35,183 nucleotides of DNA from a virus: positions 1-35,183 of IMG/VR virus record IMGVR_UViG_3300004369_000061; one strand, written 5' to 3'. Position numbers and translations under genes: made by a program. Positions within the stretch are counted from its first letter, which is position 1. The number at the start of each line of letters is the position of its first letter. The notes beneath the pieces were generated by a model. The model had not been told where the DNA came from. It saw only the letters and a list, made by a program, of their open reading frames with translations, and searched no databases. This document shows, in pieces, positions 17,233-27,187 of this stretch.

Positions 17233-18783
17233 ATGTCTGCTATTATAACTGATCAGATCAGAATATTAAATGCGAAGAATTTTGTAGCTGGATTTAACAC
17301 CACTGCAAATTCATATTACAGTTTTGTTGGACTACCAAACCCGACAGCAATTGATAGTGATTGGGACACCACACCTCCTGCTCCCACTGATAATTTTAAT
17401 GATGAGAACAAAACTTGGGAAACTGTAATAGCACTTAAGAAGATAACGTCTGATGATGCCAAGCAGGTTGTAAAGAAGAATGTTTGGAGTTCTGGTACAA
17501 CATATGATTATTACAGACATGATTACAGCATAACCAACACTCCAAAAAATGCTAGTGGAACTTCTTTGTACTCTGCAAATTATTTTGTAGTCAATAGTGA
17601 TTATAGAGTTTATATTTGTCTTCAAAATGGAACTGATCCAGAAAATGTAAATGGAAAACCATCTTTGGATGAACCAACATTTACTGATTTAGAACCAAGA
17701 ACTGCTGGAACAAGTGGTGATGGTTATGTTTGGAAGTATCTTTATACTATTAAACCATCCGATATTGTTAAATTTGACAGCACAGAGTACATGCCAGTTC
17801 CATCAAACTGGTCAACTAGCACCGAAAATGCTGCAGTTAGAGATAACGCAGTTGATGGTGGACTTAAAGTAGTAGTTATTAAAAATAGGGGAGTTGGCGT
17901 AGGTACTGCAAACAGAACTTATACAAAAGTCCCAATTAAGGGTGATGGTTCTGGAGCAGAATGTACAGTAACGATCAACAATGATTCAAAAGTTGGTAGT
18001 GTTGTAATTTCTAATCAAGGATCTGGATATACTTTTGCAAATGTTGATTTAACTGCTGGTGGAATTCCTGCACCAACAACTTATCCCACGTTAGATGTTA
18101 TTATTCCACCAAAAGGTGGTCATGGAAAAGACATCTACAGGGAATTGGGTGCAACAAATGTGCTTTTATATTCCAGAATAGAAAATGATACAGAAAATCC
18201 AGATTTTATAACTGGAAATGAAATTGCTAGAATTGGAATTGTAGAAAATCCTCTTGCATATGGAAGTTCTCAACTTTTGTCTTTAGATAAAGCAAGTGGA
18301 GTATATGCTCTTAAGTTGACTGGAACTGGTTATAGTTCTGCTACTTTCACCGCAGATTCTGTGGTACAACAAGTAATTGGAACTGGTCAAACAGCAATGG
18401 GTAAAGTTGTTAGTTATGACCAAACTACAGGAGTTCTAAAACTCTGGCAAGAAAGAACTTTTGCTGGATTTAACACTGTTGGAACTGCTCAAACTAATCC
18501 CACTTTTGGATACACTTTGAACAGATTTACTGCTACACCAACAAGTGGAGGAAGTTTTACAATCACTGGTGGCAGCGTCAATTTAGGCATTGACACCTCC
18601 TTCACGGGTCTCTCAACCTCCATAAATAATAGGACATATTATCTTGGTCAAACTTTTGCTAGTGGAGTGTCTAATCCAGAGGTTCAACCTTTCAGTGGTA
18701 ATATAATTTACGTTGATAATAGACCATCCATAACCAGATCTTCAAATCAAAAGGAAGACATTAAAATCATATTGCAGTTTTAA
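17233..18783 (+). CDS. 8: Baseplate wedge protein gp8 with inserted repeat domain
   Basis: Two segments identify T4 gp8: SGDGYVWKYLYTI (about residues 160-172; T4 has GDGYVWEYLFEI) and the C-terminus SGNIIYVDNRPSITRSSNQK (T4 has SGEMIYMENRPPI). In T4, gp8 dimers join wedge arms and bind gp10, gp7 and gp6. This protein is 516 aa against 334 aa in T4. The added length lies mostly between the two signatures (about 210-470) and includes a GxGY repeat (VVISNQGSGYTFANVDLTAG, about 257-276) like those of the preceding giant protein. It follows that gene by 23 bases, and no Shine-Dalgarno site is visible. Confidence 0.93.
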   Translation: MSAIITDQIRILNAKNFVAGFNTTANSYYSFVGLPNPTAIDSDWDTTPPAPTDNFNDENKTWETVIALKKITSDDAKQVVKKNVWSSGTTYDYYRHDYSITNTPKNASGTSLYSANYFVVNSDYRVYICLQNGTDPENVNGKPSLDEPTFTDLEPRTAGTSGDGYVWKYLYTIKPSDIVKFDSTEYMPVPSNWSTSTENAAVRDNAVDGGLKVVVIKNRGVGVGTANRTYTKVPIKGDGSGAECTVTINNDSKVGSVVISNQGSGYTFANVDLTAGGIPAPTTYPTLDVIIPPKGGHGKDIYRELGATNVLLYSRIENDTENPDFITGNEIARIGIVENPLAYGSSQLLSLDKASGVYALKLTGTGYSSATFTADSVVQQVIGTGQTAMGKVVSYDQTTGVLKLWQERTFAGFNTVGTAQTNPTFGYTLNRFTATPTSGGSFTITGGSVNLGIDTSFTGLSTSINNRTYYLGQTFASGVSNPEVQPFSGNIIYVDNRPSITRSSNQKEDIKIILQF

Positions 18784-18789
18784 TCAATT

Positions 18790-21700
18790 ATGGCTCAACA
18801 AACCAATCTCAATGTCTCACCATATTTTGATGATTTTGATCCAAATGACAACTACCATAAGGTTCTTTTCAAACCTGGATATCCAGTTCAAGCAAGAGAA
18901 CTAACGGGACTGCAGTCTATACTTCAAAATCAAATTGAAAGATTTGGTCAGCACTTTTTCAAAGAAGGTGCTAAAGTCATTCCAGGAAATACTGCATATA
19001 CAAGAAATTATAATGCCATTGAGTTAAATAATACTCATTTAGGTGTTCCTGTTGACTATTACATAGATCAACTGTTAAAAAGAAAAATAATTGGTTTAAC
19101 TTCTGGCGTAACAGCAATAATTGATAAAGTCTTAAGATCTGAAGATTCGGAAAGAGGAAATCTAACATTATACATTTCCTACTTATCATCTAATGTACAG
19201 AATTCAGAAACTTCCACTTTTCTGGATGGAGAACTTCTTTCTGCAGATATTGATATCATATCTGGTCCATTAAATAATCCATTTATACCAACTGGCGAAT
19301 CGTTTGCTTCTACTATTCAAGCAAACGCATCCTCAACTGGTTCTGCATTTTCTATCACAAATGGTGTCTACTTCGTAAGAGGAAATTTTGTAAACGTTGA
19401 TGATGAAACCATTGTTTTATCCCAGTATTCAAATTCTCCTAGTGGCAGAATTGGTTTAAATGTTTTAGAGGAAATTGTCAATGCTGATGAGGATCAGACA
19501 TTAACAGATAACTCAAAAGGATTCAATAACTATGCAGCTCCAGGAGCTGATAGACTTAAAATATCTTGTTCTCTCACAATTAAAGATCTTGATGATTATA
19601 ATGATTCGAACTTCATTGAACTCGCTACAATAAGAAATGGAGTTTTAGAATCACAGGTCAAAAATACACAATACAGCATCATTGCTGATGAACTTGCACG
19701 TAGAACATACGCAGAGTCTGGAGACTACACAGTCAATCCATTTAATGTTTCAGTAAGAGATTCTTTAAATGATGGAATTGCAAATAATGGTGTTTATGAG
19801 GAAGGTCAGTTTACATCTGGTGGATCTTTAGCATCAGACGATCTCGCACTCTATGAAATATCACCAGGAAAAGCATTCGTAAAAGGATATGAAGTTGAAA
19901 CAATTAATACAACATACTTGGATGTACCAAAACCAAGAACTACAAAAACTTTAGAGAATCAAGGAATCGTATATAATACTGGTTCAACACTGAAAGTAAA
20001 CAATATTTTTGGTGCGCCGACCACAGGAATAGGTAACACATATATTGTAAGTTTGAGAGATCAAAGAGTTGGTGCAAGTTCTTTGACTGCTCCAGGAAAA
20101 GAAATTGGTTTAGCAAGAGTATATGATTTTGCTCTGGAAAGTGGATCATACAGTGCAACAAATGCGGATACAAATCAGTGGGATCTGCAATTATATGACG
20201 TTCAGACGTTCTCTCACATCACTCTAAACGAACCAGTAACATTATCAATTCCAACCCAAATTAAAGGAAAATATAGTGGAGCAACTGCTTTCTTAAGACA
20301 TGCGGTTTCTGCCGGAACTTCAATTACCGTTTATGAAAAGAGTGGTGAATTTGTAAATAACGAACCATTTATTTTCAATGGGATTGAGAACAACAGAGTT
20401 GCAATTGCAATAACCTCGTCAGGAATTACCGATGTAAAATCTGTTTATGGTGGACCAGATCTAGGAAATGTTGGTTCTGCGTCTACTTTCTCGGCAGATG
20501 CAGTTTTAGAAACTCTGATCAATGTTGGTATTGCCACAATTACTCCAAACAATGCTGGGGTTAGCACTATTGTATCTCCTTCTGGATCACCACTTCTTTC
20601 AAATGTAAAGGTAAACAGTGTTCTTCAATACTCTGATAGCAGTGCTACATTTACAGATCCAATTGCAGTAAGAGTAACAAGTATTGGAACAACTTCTGTC
20701 ACTGTTGTAGGTGTTCAGACAGTTACCGGCGTATTTGATGGTGCATTACCTACATCAACAACTTTATCTGTTACTGATTTAAAAATAGTTGGCACAAAAT
20801 TATCTGGATCAACAGCAAATTTGGATTCTGGTGCTCTTTATACTAGAATGCCAAAACAGTTGATTTCTAATGTTGATTTGACTGATGCTCAAATTTCAAT
20901 CAGAAAAACTTTCACGGTCAACATATCGGGAAATCAATTATCAAGTCCGGTCAGTGCAGGAACAAACGAAACTTTCCTGGCATTTGATGAAGAAAGGTAT
21001 TCATTAATTAGATCTGATGGAACTACAGAAGAATTAACTTCTGATAGATTTACTTTTACTGATGGCGCAAAAAATCTCCAAATCAACAATTTGGGTAGTG
21101 ATGACACTGGAGCAACGCTTACAGCATCTTTAAGAAAAACAAAAATAAAAGCAAAAGTAAAGAGAAGAAATAGAGTAAACACTTTAGTTGTTAGCAATAG
21201 TAATCTTGAAGGATCTGGAGTTGGATCAACAACACTAAACAATGGTCTTACTTATGGAAACTTCCCATTCGGAACAAGAGTTGAAGATGAGAAAATTTCA
21301 CTCAATACTCCAGACGTAATTAGAGTTCTTGGAATCTATGAGTCGGTTGATACTTCGGCACCTTCAGCACCCAAAGCAACTGTCACTTCATTAGATGGTC
21401 CTACAGGTAAAACTACAGACCTGATAATTGGTGAATTTATTGTCGGAGAAACTTCTGGCGCAAGAGCTGTATATGCAGAAAGACTGTCAGACACTCAAAT
21501 TACATATACTCCAAGAAATGACATTAATTTCGTTGAAGGGGAGACATTAACTTTTGCAGAGTCGAAGGTAACTTGTGTATTAACGACTTTAGATACTCCA
21601 AGTAAACCAATATCTAAAAAATACAAGTTCAATAACGGACAAAAGGCTTCAATCTATGGTCATTCATTCTTGGTAAGAAATCCTGGTGAAAAAGCACCAA

Positions 21701-24700
21701 CGAAGCAACTCAAGATATACTATACAAATGCTTACTATGAAGCAACGGATGATGGTGACATAACCACTAAAAATTCTTATGATTCGTTTGATTATGACTT
21801 CGATATTCAATATGTCAACGGTGAAAGAAACACCGATTTAATTGACATAAGACCAAGAGTTTCCAATTATACTGCATCTGCTGGATCAAGATCTCCATTA
21901 GAGTTCTTGGGTAGATCTTTTGATGGTAGTGGAAATTCTGCAGCAAACACTTTGGTTTCTGATGAGTCAATCAATGTAGATTTTTCATTCTATCTCGGAA
22001 GACTTGATAGAATTTTCTTGACAAAGGATGGAAGATTCCAAGTCCAACAAGGAACCCCATCAGAAAACTTTGAGAAACCTGTTGTAATTGATGATGCATT
22101 GGAAATTGGAACAATAAAACTTCCTCCATACCTGTTTAACACTCAAAATGCTTCTTTATCTTTCCTAGATCACAAGAGATATAGGATGTCTGATATCAAA
22201 CTTCTTGAGGATAGAATCAAGAGTTTGGAATACTATACAACTTTGTCACTTCTTGAAACAAATACGGAATCACTGTTTATTTCCGACTCTGAAGGATTGA
22301 ACAGATTCAAGTCAGGATTCTTTGTTGATGACTTCACAACTCTCTTACCACAAGAAACAAATGAAGTTATCAAAAATTCTATTGACCTACAAAATAGAGA
22401 GTTACGTCCAAGACACTATACCAACTCCATTGATTTAACAGTTGGACCCGTAGAAGGAGTTACAACTGCAACTGATCTGGGATTCACTGAACCCGAAGGA
22501 ACAAATATAAGACGTTCGAGTGATCTTATTACATTAGACTATACTGAAGTTGAGTGGTTGAAGCAAAACTTTGCCACAAGAACAGAAAGTATTACTCCTT
22601 TCCTGGTTAGTTTCTGGCAAGCAACAGTTGCATTGACTCCAGCATCAGATACTTGGGTTGATACTGCAAGAATTGAAGCTAAGATTATTGAAACTGAAGG
22701 AAATTATGCAGAGGAGATGGCAAAAGCCACAAGACAATTTGGCGAACCAGATAGACAAAATGGATTCTTCCCCATTGTTTGGAATTCTTGGGAAACTACT
22801 TGGACTGGAAGAGAATCTACCACAAAATCTCTTGGAACAAGATCCGTAACTAGATCTGGTGGAGGTGGACAAACAACAGTTGATGGTGGTACAAGGCATC
22901 AACAAGGTCCTGGTGGAAGAGGTCGAACAAGATCTTGGACAGAATCTCGCACAACTAGTATTTTAGAAGATTTCCAAACTGATACGTTTAGAACAGGAAC
23001 GGACAATAGAACTGGATCGAGAACTATTATAACCGAAAGGTTTGATAGAACATCCGTTGGCGATAGAGTTGTAAGTAGAGATGTCATCAACATCATGCGC
23101 TCTAGAAACGTACAGTTTGTTGCTAATAAAGTAAAACCACTTACAAGAGTTTATGCTTTCTTCGATGGTAGAGATGTAACCAAATATTGTGTTCCAAAAC
23201 TTTTGGAAATTGCAATGGTTTCTGGAGTATTCCAAGTTGGTGAAACTGTTGTCGGTAAAATGAGAACCACTGGATTGGGCAATCCAGATATTGCAGATCC
23301 AGATATCAGATTTAGAGTTGCACAAGCGAATCATAAGGAAGGACCTTTTAATGCTCCAACTAGAGTTTTTACAAATAATCCTTACTTATCTCAAGTTTCT
23401 CCATCTGCGATTGAAACTTTCTTGGGAACTCCTGGACAGGTTCAAGTTCCTGGACAAGGAAATGTTTTACCAGAAACGTATTCATCAACATCAACTGTTT
23501 TGAATATTGATACTTATGGACTGTCATTACAAGCTCAAGGAGATTATTATGGATATGTCGCTAAAGACATGATTCTTGTTGGGCAAACAAGTGGTGCCCA
23601 GGCAACTATATCTGACTTTAGACTTGTTTCTGATTTAAGTTCTACCTTAATTGGTAGTTTCTATATTCCAAATCCAAATATTGGAGGAAATCCAAAGTTT
23701 GAAACTGGAACTAAAACATTTACACTTATCGACAAATCAGATAATGATCAAAATGCTGCATCAACAATAGGTGAGCAAAAATATTCTGCTGCTGGTACTC
23801 TTGAGACAGTTCAGGAAAATATCATTTCCACAAGAAATGCTGAAATTCAAATCAGACAAGAATCTGAAAGTAGAGCGGCAAGAGAATTGATCAACTCTAG
23901 CAGATCTTCTAATACAATATCTTCAGTAACTACAAATACAACAGTCGTTGAGTGGTATGATCCTCTTGCACAATCATTCCAGGTTCTAGACGAAACTGGA
24001 GTATTCATTACTAGTTGTGATGTATTCTTCCAGACGAAGGACGACATGGATATCCCCATGACGTTCCAAATTCGTACCATGCAGAATGGTGTTCCTACTC
24101 AAAAGATTTTACCATTCTCTGAAATCATTAAGGATCCTGATCAAATTAATGTTTCTGCGGATGGAACTGTTGCAACGACATTTACATTTAAGGCTCCTGT
24201 ATATCTTGAAGGTGGTGGAGAGTATGCAATTTGTCTGGCATCTTGGTCAACCAAGTATAGAGTGTTCATCTCTAGAGTTGGTGAAACTGATCTATTAACA
24301 GATGAGTTTATCTCAAACCAACCATACCTTGGATCACTGTTTAAGTCTCAAAATGCTTCTACATGGGATGCAAGTCAGTGGGAAGACTTGAAGTTCACTT
24401 TACGTCGTGCTGAATTTGCAACAAATGGAACTGTTGAAATCTACAACCCAATTTTAGGTGAGGGTAATGGACAAGTTCCTATTCTTCAACAAAATCCAAT
24501 CGTACTAAATTCCAAGAAAATTAGAGTTGGTCTTGGATCAACACTTCAGGATACCCTGGTTCTTGGAAATACCTTCTCTCAAGAAGGATCAAATGCGACT
24601 GGAAACTACGTTGGAAATGCAGGATTAGCAACTGGAAACCTCACAATTACTAATGCTGGTGTTGGATATACTCCATCATCTGGAAGTTTGACTTATACAG

Positions 24701-26382
24701 GTGTTACTCTTACAAACATCACTGGATCTGGGCAGAATCTAACTGCAGATATTACCATCTCTAACGGTGTTGCTGTTGCTGCAACAGTTAATACTTCTGG
24801 AACTGGATATCTTGCAGGAGACGTTCTTGGAATAACGACGCTTGGAAATACCACTGCAGGAAGAAATGCTAGATTCTCCGTTGTCTCTATTGCAAGCACA
24901 AATGAACTGGTATTTGATAATGTTCAAGGTGACTTCCTGACTGGAGTAGGAAATACACTCAAGTTCACAAACAGTGCAGGAGTTACAACTACCTTAAACA
25001 GTGGAGCAGGCGGAAATGTTATTCCAACCACAATCAGAACAGTTGGTGTGAACGATGGTGTACATGTTGTGGTTAATCATAAGAACCATGGTATGCATCA
25101 TGAGAACAATAGAGTTACAATATCGAATGTTTCTAGTGATATCATTCCAACTAAACTAACTTCACCATATAATTCTGACTCAACTGCCGATATTCTTGTT
25201 GCAAGTAGTTCAAACTTTGGAACTTTTGAAAATGTTGGTGTTGGAACAACAAATGCTGGATATCTATTAATTGGTGATGAAGTTATTGAATACACCTCAA
25301 CTTCTTCTGGAGTAATTGGTGGTATAACTAGAGGTTCTAATCCAAAGAACTATCTGGCAGGCACACCAGTTTACAAGTATGAACTTGGAGGAGTATCTCT
25401 CAAGAGAATTAACAAAACTCACCTGTTGAGTGATGTCACTGCTTCTAATCCAATATCATTTGACTCATATAACGTTAAAGTTGACATGAGTTCGGATGGT
25501 GTTGATAGAAGTGTTGGAACCAGTTTCCCCATATTGTACTTTAATGAAACAAAATCTGATGGTGGATTCAAAGTTAAAGCAACGCAGAACATGCCATTTG
25601 AGGCAATTGTTCCATCAGTTCAAAACGTAACTGTTCCTGGAACTAACGTTACTGCTAGAATTAGAACAACCTCTGGTACAAGTCTTGGTGATGGATCTGG
25701 ACAATCAACACAGACTCCATTCAACAATGAAGGATTTGAAGATGTTACCTTGAATACAACAAATTATTTGTCATCTCCAAGAATAATTGCATCTAGGGTT
25801 AATGAAATTAACAATGCGACTATCTCTGATTTGCCAGGAGATCGCTCCTTTAATATGACTCTCACGCTGCAGTCCAATGATCCTCGCATTAGTCCTATCA
25901 TTGACACTCAAAGAATGAGTGCCCTTTTAGTATCCAATAGAGTTGACAAAGCAATTAGCGACTATGTACAGGATAATAGAGTAAATTCTATCAGTGATGA
26001 TCCAACTGCATTCCAATATATCTCCAAAGAAAACAATCTTGATTCTCCATCTACTAGCATTAAGTTGATACTATCTGCTCACATTAATCAATATAATGAT
26101 ATTAGAGCTTTCTATGCGATTGGGGAGAGCGAAAACTTTGAACCAATTTTCCAACCATTCCCAGGTTATTCTTCCTTGAATGATGGATCTTCAGATAAGT
26201 TTATTTCTCTATCCAATGCATCTGAAGGTTTCTTATCCAATGACTTGACATTCAAAGAATATACTTTTACTGCTGACAACCTTCCTTCGTTTAAGTCATA
26301 CAGAATCAAACTTGTTGCAACTTCAACGAATCAAGCGTATGCTCCAAGAATTAAAGAACTTCGAACAATCGCTTTAGCATAA
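18790..26382 (+). CDS. Giant virion structural protein with DUF4815 (2530 aa)
   Basis: The N-terminus (NVSPYFDDFDPNDNYHKVLF, then FKPGYPVQARELTGLQSILQ) is the DUF4815 signature of large T4-like tail proteins. From about residue 1280 a helix-rich segment leads to a Gly/Arg/Ser/Thr-rich low-complexity patch (about 1351-1386), then RVYAFFDGRDVTKYCVPKLL near 1450. EWYDPLAQSFQVLDETGVF, with FFQTKDDMDIPMTFQIRTMQ soon after (about 1720-1765), is typical of phage fibre and baseplate proteins. Two GxGY repeats occur at about 1950-2015 and an IDDE-type unit near 2150. The C-terminus SYRIKLVATSTNQAYAPRIK is also typical of the family. It fills the place of T4 genes 9-12, so it is probably an outer-baseplate or fibre-anchoring protein, but I see no direct homology to those genes. 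Confidence 0.85.
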   Translation: MAQQTNLNVSPYFDDFDPNDNYHKVLFKPGYPVQARELTGLQSILQNQIERFGQHFFKEGAKVIPGNTAYTRNYNAIELNNTHLGVPVDYYIDQLLKRKIIGLTSGVTAIIDKVLRSEDSERGNLTLYISYLSSNVQNSETSTFLDGELLSADIDIISGPLNNPFIPTGESFASTIQANASSTGSAFSITNGVYFVRGNFVNVDDETIVLSQYSNSPSGRIGLNVLEEIVNADEDQTLTDNSKGFNNYAAPGADRLKISCSLTIKDLDDYNDSNFIELATIRNGVLESQVKNTQYSIIADELARRTYAESGDYTVNPFNVSVRDSLNDGIANNGVYEEGQFTSGGSLASDDLALYEISPGKAFVKGYEVETINTTYLDVPKPRTTKTLENQGIVYNTGSTLKVNNIFGAPTTGIGNTYIVSLRDQRVGASSLTAPGKEIGLARVYDFALESGSYSATNADTNQWDLQLYDVQTFSHITLNEPVTLSIPTQIKGKYSGATAFLRHAVSAGTSITVYEKSGEFVNNEPFIFNGIENNRVAIAITSSGITDVKSVYGGPDLGNVGSASTFSADAVLETLINVGIATITPNNAGVSTIVSPSGSPLLSNVKVNSVLQYSDSSATFTDPIAVRVTSIGTTSVTVVGVQTVTGVFDGALPTSTTLSVTDLKIVGTKLSGSTANLDSGALYTRMPKQLISNVDLTDAQISIRKTFTVNISGNQLSSPVSAGTNETFLAFDEERYSLIRSDGTTEELTSDRFTFTDGAKNLQINNLGSDDTGATLTASLRKTKIKAKVKRRNRVNTLVVSNSNLEGSGVGSTTLNNGLTYGNFPFGTRVEDEKISLNTPDVIRVLGIYESVDTSAPSAPKATVTSLDGPTGKTTDLIIGEFIVGETSGARAVYAERLSDTQITYTPRNDINFVEGETLTFAESKVTCVLTTLDTPSKPISKKYKFNNGQKASIYGHSFLVRNPGEKAPTKQLKIYYTNAYYEATDDGDITTKNSYDSFDYDFDIQYVNGERNTDLIDIRPRVSNYTASAGSRSPLEFLGRSFDGSGNSAANTLVSDESINVDFSFYLGRLDRIFLTKDGRFQVQQGTPSENFEKPVVIDDALEIGTIKLPPYLFNTQNASLSFLDHKRYRMSDIKLLEDRIKSLEYYTTLSLLETNTESLFISDSEGLNRFKSGFFVDDFTTLLPQETNEVIKNSIDLQNRELRPRHYTNSIDLTVGPVEGVTTATDLGFTEPEGTNIRRSSDLITLDYTEVEWLKQNFATRTESITPFLVSFWQATVALTPASDTWVDTARIEAKIIETEGNYAEEMAKATRQFGEPDRQNGFFPIVWNSWETTWTGRESTTKSLGTRSVTRSGGGGQTTVDGGTRHQQGPGGRGRTRSWTESRTTSILEDFQTDTFRTGTDNRTGSRTIITERFDRTSVGDRVVSRDVINIMRSRNVQFVANKVKPLTRVYAFFDGRDVTKYCVPKLLEIAMVSGVFQVGETVVGKMRTTGLGNPDIADPDIRFRVAQANHKEGPFNAPTRVFTNNPYLSQVSPSAIETFLGTPGQVQVPGQGNVLPETYSSTSTVLNIDTYGLSLQAQGDYYGYVAKDMILVGQTSGAQATISDFRLVSDLSSTLIGSFYIPNPNIGGNPKFETGTKTFTLIDKSDNDQNAASTIGEQKYSAAGTLETVQENIISTRNAEIQIRQESESRAARELINSSRSSNTISSVTTNTTVVEWYDPLAQSFQVLDETGVFITSCDVFFQTKDDMDIPMTFQIRTMQNGVPTQKILPFSEIIKDPDQINVSADGTVATTFTFKAPVYLEGGGEYAICLASWSTKYRVFISRVGETDLLTDEFISNQPYLGSLFKSQNASTWDASQWEDLKFTLRRAEFATNGTVEIYNPILGEGNGQVPILQQNPIVLNSKKIRVGLGSTLQDTLVLGNTFSQEGSNATGNYVGNAGLATGNLTITNAGVGYTPSSGSLTYTGVTLTNITGSGQNLTADITISNGVAVAATVNTSGTGYLAGDVLGITTLGNTTAGRNARFSVVSIASTNELVFDNVQGDFLTGVGNTLKFTNSAGVTTTLNSGAGGNVIPTTIRTVGVNDGVHVVVNHKNHGMHHENNRVTISNVSSDIIPTKLTSPYNSDSTADILVASSSNFGTFENVGVGTTNAGYLLIGDEVIEYTSTSSGVIGGITRGSNPKNYLAGTPVYKYELGGVSLKRINKTHLLSDVTASNPISFDSYNVKVDMSSDGVDRSVGTSFPILYFNETKSDGGFKVKATQNMPFEAIVPSVQNVTVPGTNVTARIRTTSGTSLGDGSGQSTQTPFNNEGFEDVTLNTTNYLSSPRIIASRVNEINNATISDLPGDRSFNMTLTLQSNDPRISPIIDTQRMSALLVSNRVDKAISDYVQDNRVNSISDDPTAFQYISKENNLDSPSTSIKLILSAHINQYNDIRAFYAIGESENFEPIFQPFPGYSSLNDGSSDKFISLSNASEGFLSNDLTFKEYTFTADNLPSFKSYRIKLVATSTNQAYAPRIKELRTIALA
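24636..24850 (+). repeat. GxGY repeat pair in the DUF4815 protein
   Basis: The encoded stretch contains LTITNAGVGYTPSSGSLTYT and TVNTSGTGYLAGDVLGITTL, two units of the same type as in the gp7-like giant, gp8 and gp14. Confidence 0.7.
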
Positions 26383-26383
26383 T

Positions 26384-26611
26384 ATGGAAGAAGTAAAAGT
26401 AAAGGGATACTCAAATTTAGTTAGAGATCCCATAACAAATGCAATTATTAATACAAACGCAACTGCCTATGAGGAGTATATTTCTCGTAGGCAGTCTAAA
26501 GAGAAAGAGAACCAAAAAGTTCAAAATCTTGAATCTGAAATTGCTAGTATGAAAAATGATTTGGATGAAATTAAATCTTTATTGAGGAGTTTGGCAAATG
26601 AATCCCGATGA
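26384..26611 (+). CDS. Small coiled-coil protein (75 aa)
   Basis: This 75-aa protein begins EEVKVKGYSNLVRDPITNAI, a pattern I recall from a conserved T4-like phage family. It then has a predicted coiled coil from about residue 38 (KEKENQKVQNLESEIASMKN, then DLDEIKSLLRSL). It starts one base after the DUF4815 stop and its end overlaps the next gene by 14 bases. It may be a small oligomeric virion or assembly factor; function is unknown. Confidence 0.8.
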   Translation: MEEVKVKGYSNLVRDPITNAIINTNATAYEEYISRRQSKEKENQKVQNLESEIASMKNDLDEIKSLLRSLANESR

Positions 26612-26780
26612 TATTTCTTTAGAAAATTTATCAAAGAACTTTGAATATTTCAAAATGTCTTCCGAAATAGATAAATGTAATGATAATGATACTTTAAAAA
26701 ATATTGCTAAAGCATTCTGTAAACTTTATTATAAACAACAAGAGACAATGCAAGTTATAGGAATTCCAAATGGCAACTAA
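26598..26780 (+). CDS. Small hypothetical protein (60 aa)
   Basis: This 60-aa mostly helical protein (MNPDDISLENLSKNFEYFKM start) has three cysteine-free helices apart from single Cys residues in IDKCND and AFCKLYY. GAGGAG at 26584-26589, inside the preceding gene, lies eight bases before its ATG, an unusually good site for this region. It overlaps both neighbours (14 and 11 bases), so the three genes form a coupled set. Function is unknown. Confidence 0.75.
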   Translation: MNPDDISLENLSKNFEYFKMSSEIDKCNDNDTLKNIAKAFCKLYYKQQETMQVIGIPNGN

Positions 26781-27162
26781 AAAAATAACATTTGATCCTG
26801 ATGCAGATTCAACACCATCTGCAAATTTTACTATTCTTGGAGGTGCAAATTTCCAAGGAGACTTTGAAGTAGTAAGAACTTCAAATTCTGCGTTTAATTT
26901 AGAAGGATACTCTGGATCATCTCAAATGACAAAGAGTACTTCTATTGGATCGACTGCTTTTCCTGCCGCAACATTTACAGTTGGATTTACTAGTGCTGCA
27001 GATGGTAAAGTTCGTATATCTTTGGCAGGAACGGATACAAAGTCTTTAACAGAAGGTCGCTATGTTTATGATGTTCTTGTAAGTTCTGGAAATACTTTCT
27101 ACACTTTAGTAAATGGAAATATTCTTGTCAGACCAGGAGTGTCTTCTATAACTTCACTATAA
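26770..27162 (+). CDS. Small virion-type beta protein (130 aa)
   Basis: This 130-aa protein looks like a single beta-sandwich. Its pattern is 'ITFDPDADSTPSANFTI ... NLEGYSGSSQMTKS ... AATFTVGF ... GKVRISLAGTDTKSLTEGRY ... VYDVLVSSG'. This resembles a domain found in tail or baseplate accessory proteins of many phages, where a strand-turn unit ends in 'GRYVYDV'. It overlaps the previous gene by 11 bases and precedes gp13. It is probably a structural or decoration protein; the exact partner is unknown. Confidence 0.7.
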   Translation: MATKKITFDPDADSTPSANFTILGGANFQGDFEVVRTSNSAFNLEGYSGSSQMTKSTSIGSTAFPAATFTVGFTSAADGKVRISLAGTDTKSLTEGRYVYDVLVSSGNTFYTLVNGNILVRPGVSSITSL

Positions 27163-27165
27163 ATA
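27158..27165 (+). promoter_or_regulatory. T4-type late promoter before gp13
   Basis: TATAAATA is an exact match to the T4 late -10 octamer recognised by the gp55 sigma factor. It overlaps the stop of the previous gene and ends 22 bases before the gp13 ATG. It is the best late-promoter match in the window and would start the neck and packaging gene group. Confidence 0.7.
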
Positions 27166-27187
27166 CTAAAAAGGTAATATATTATAA

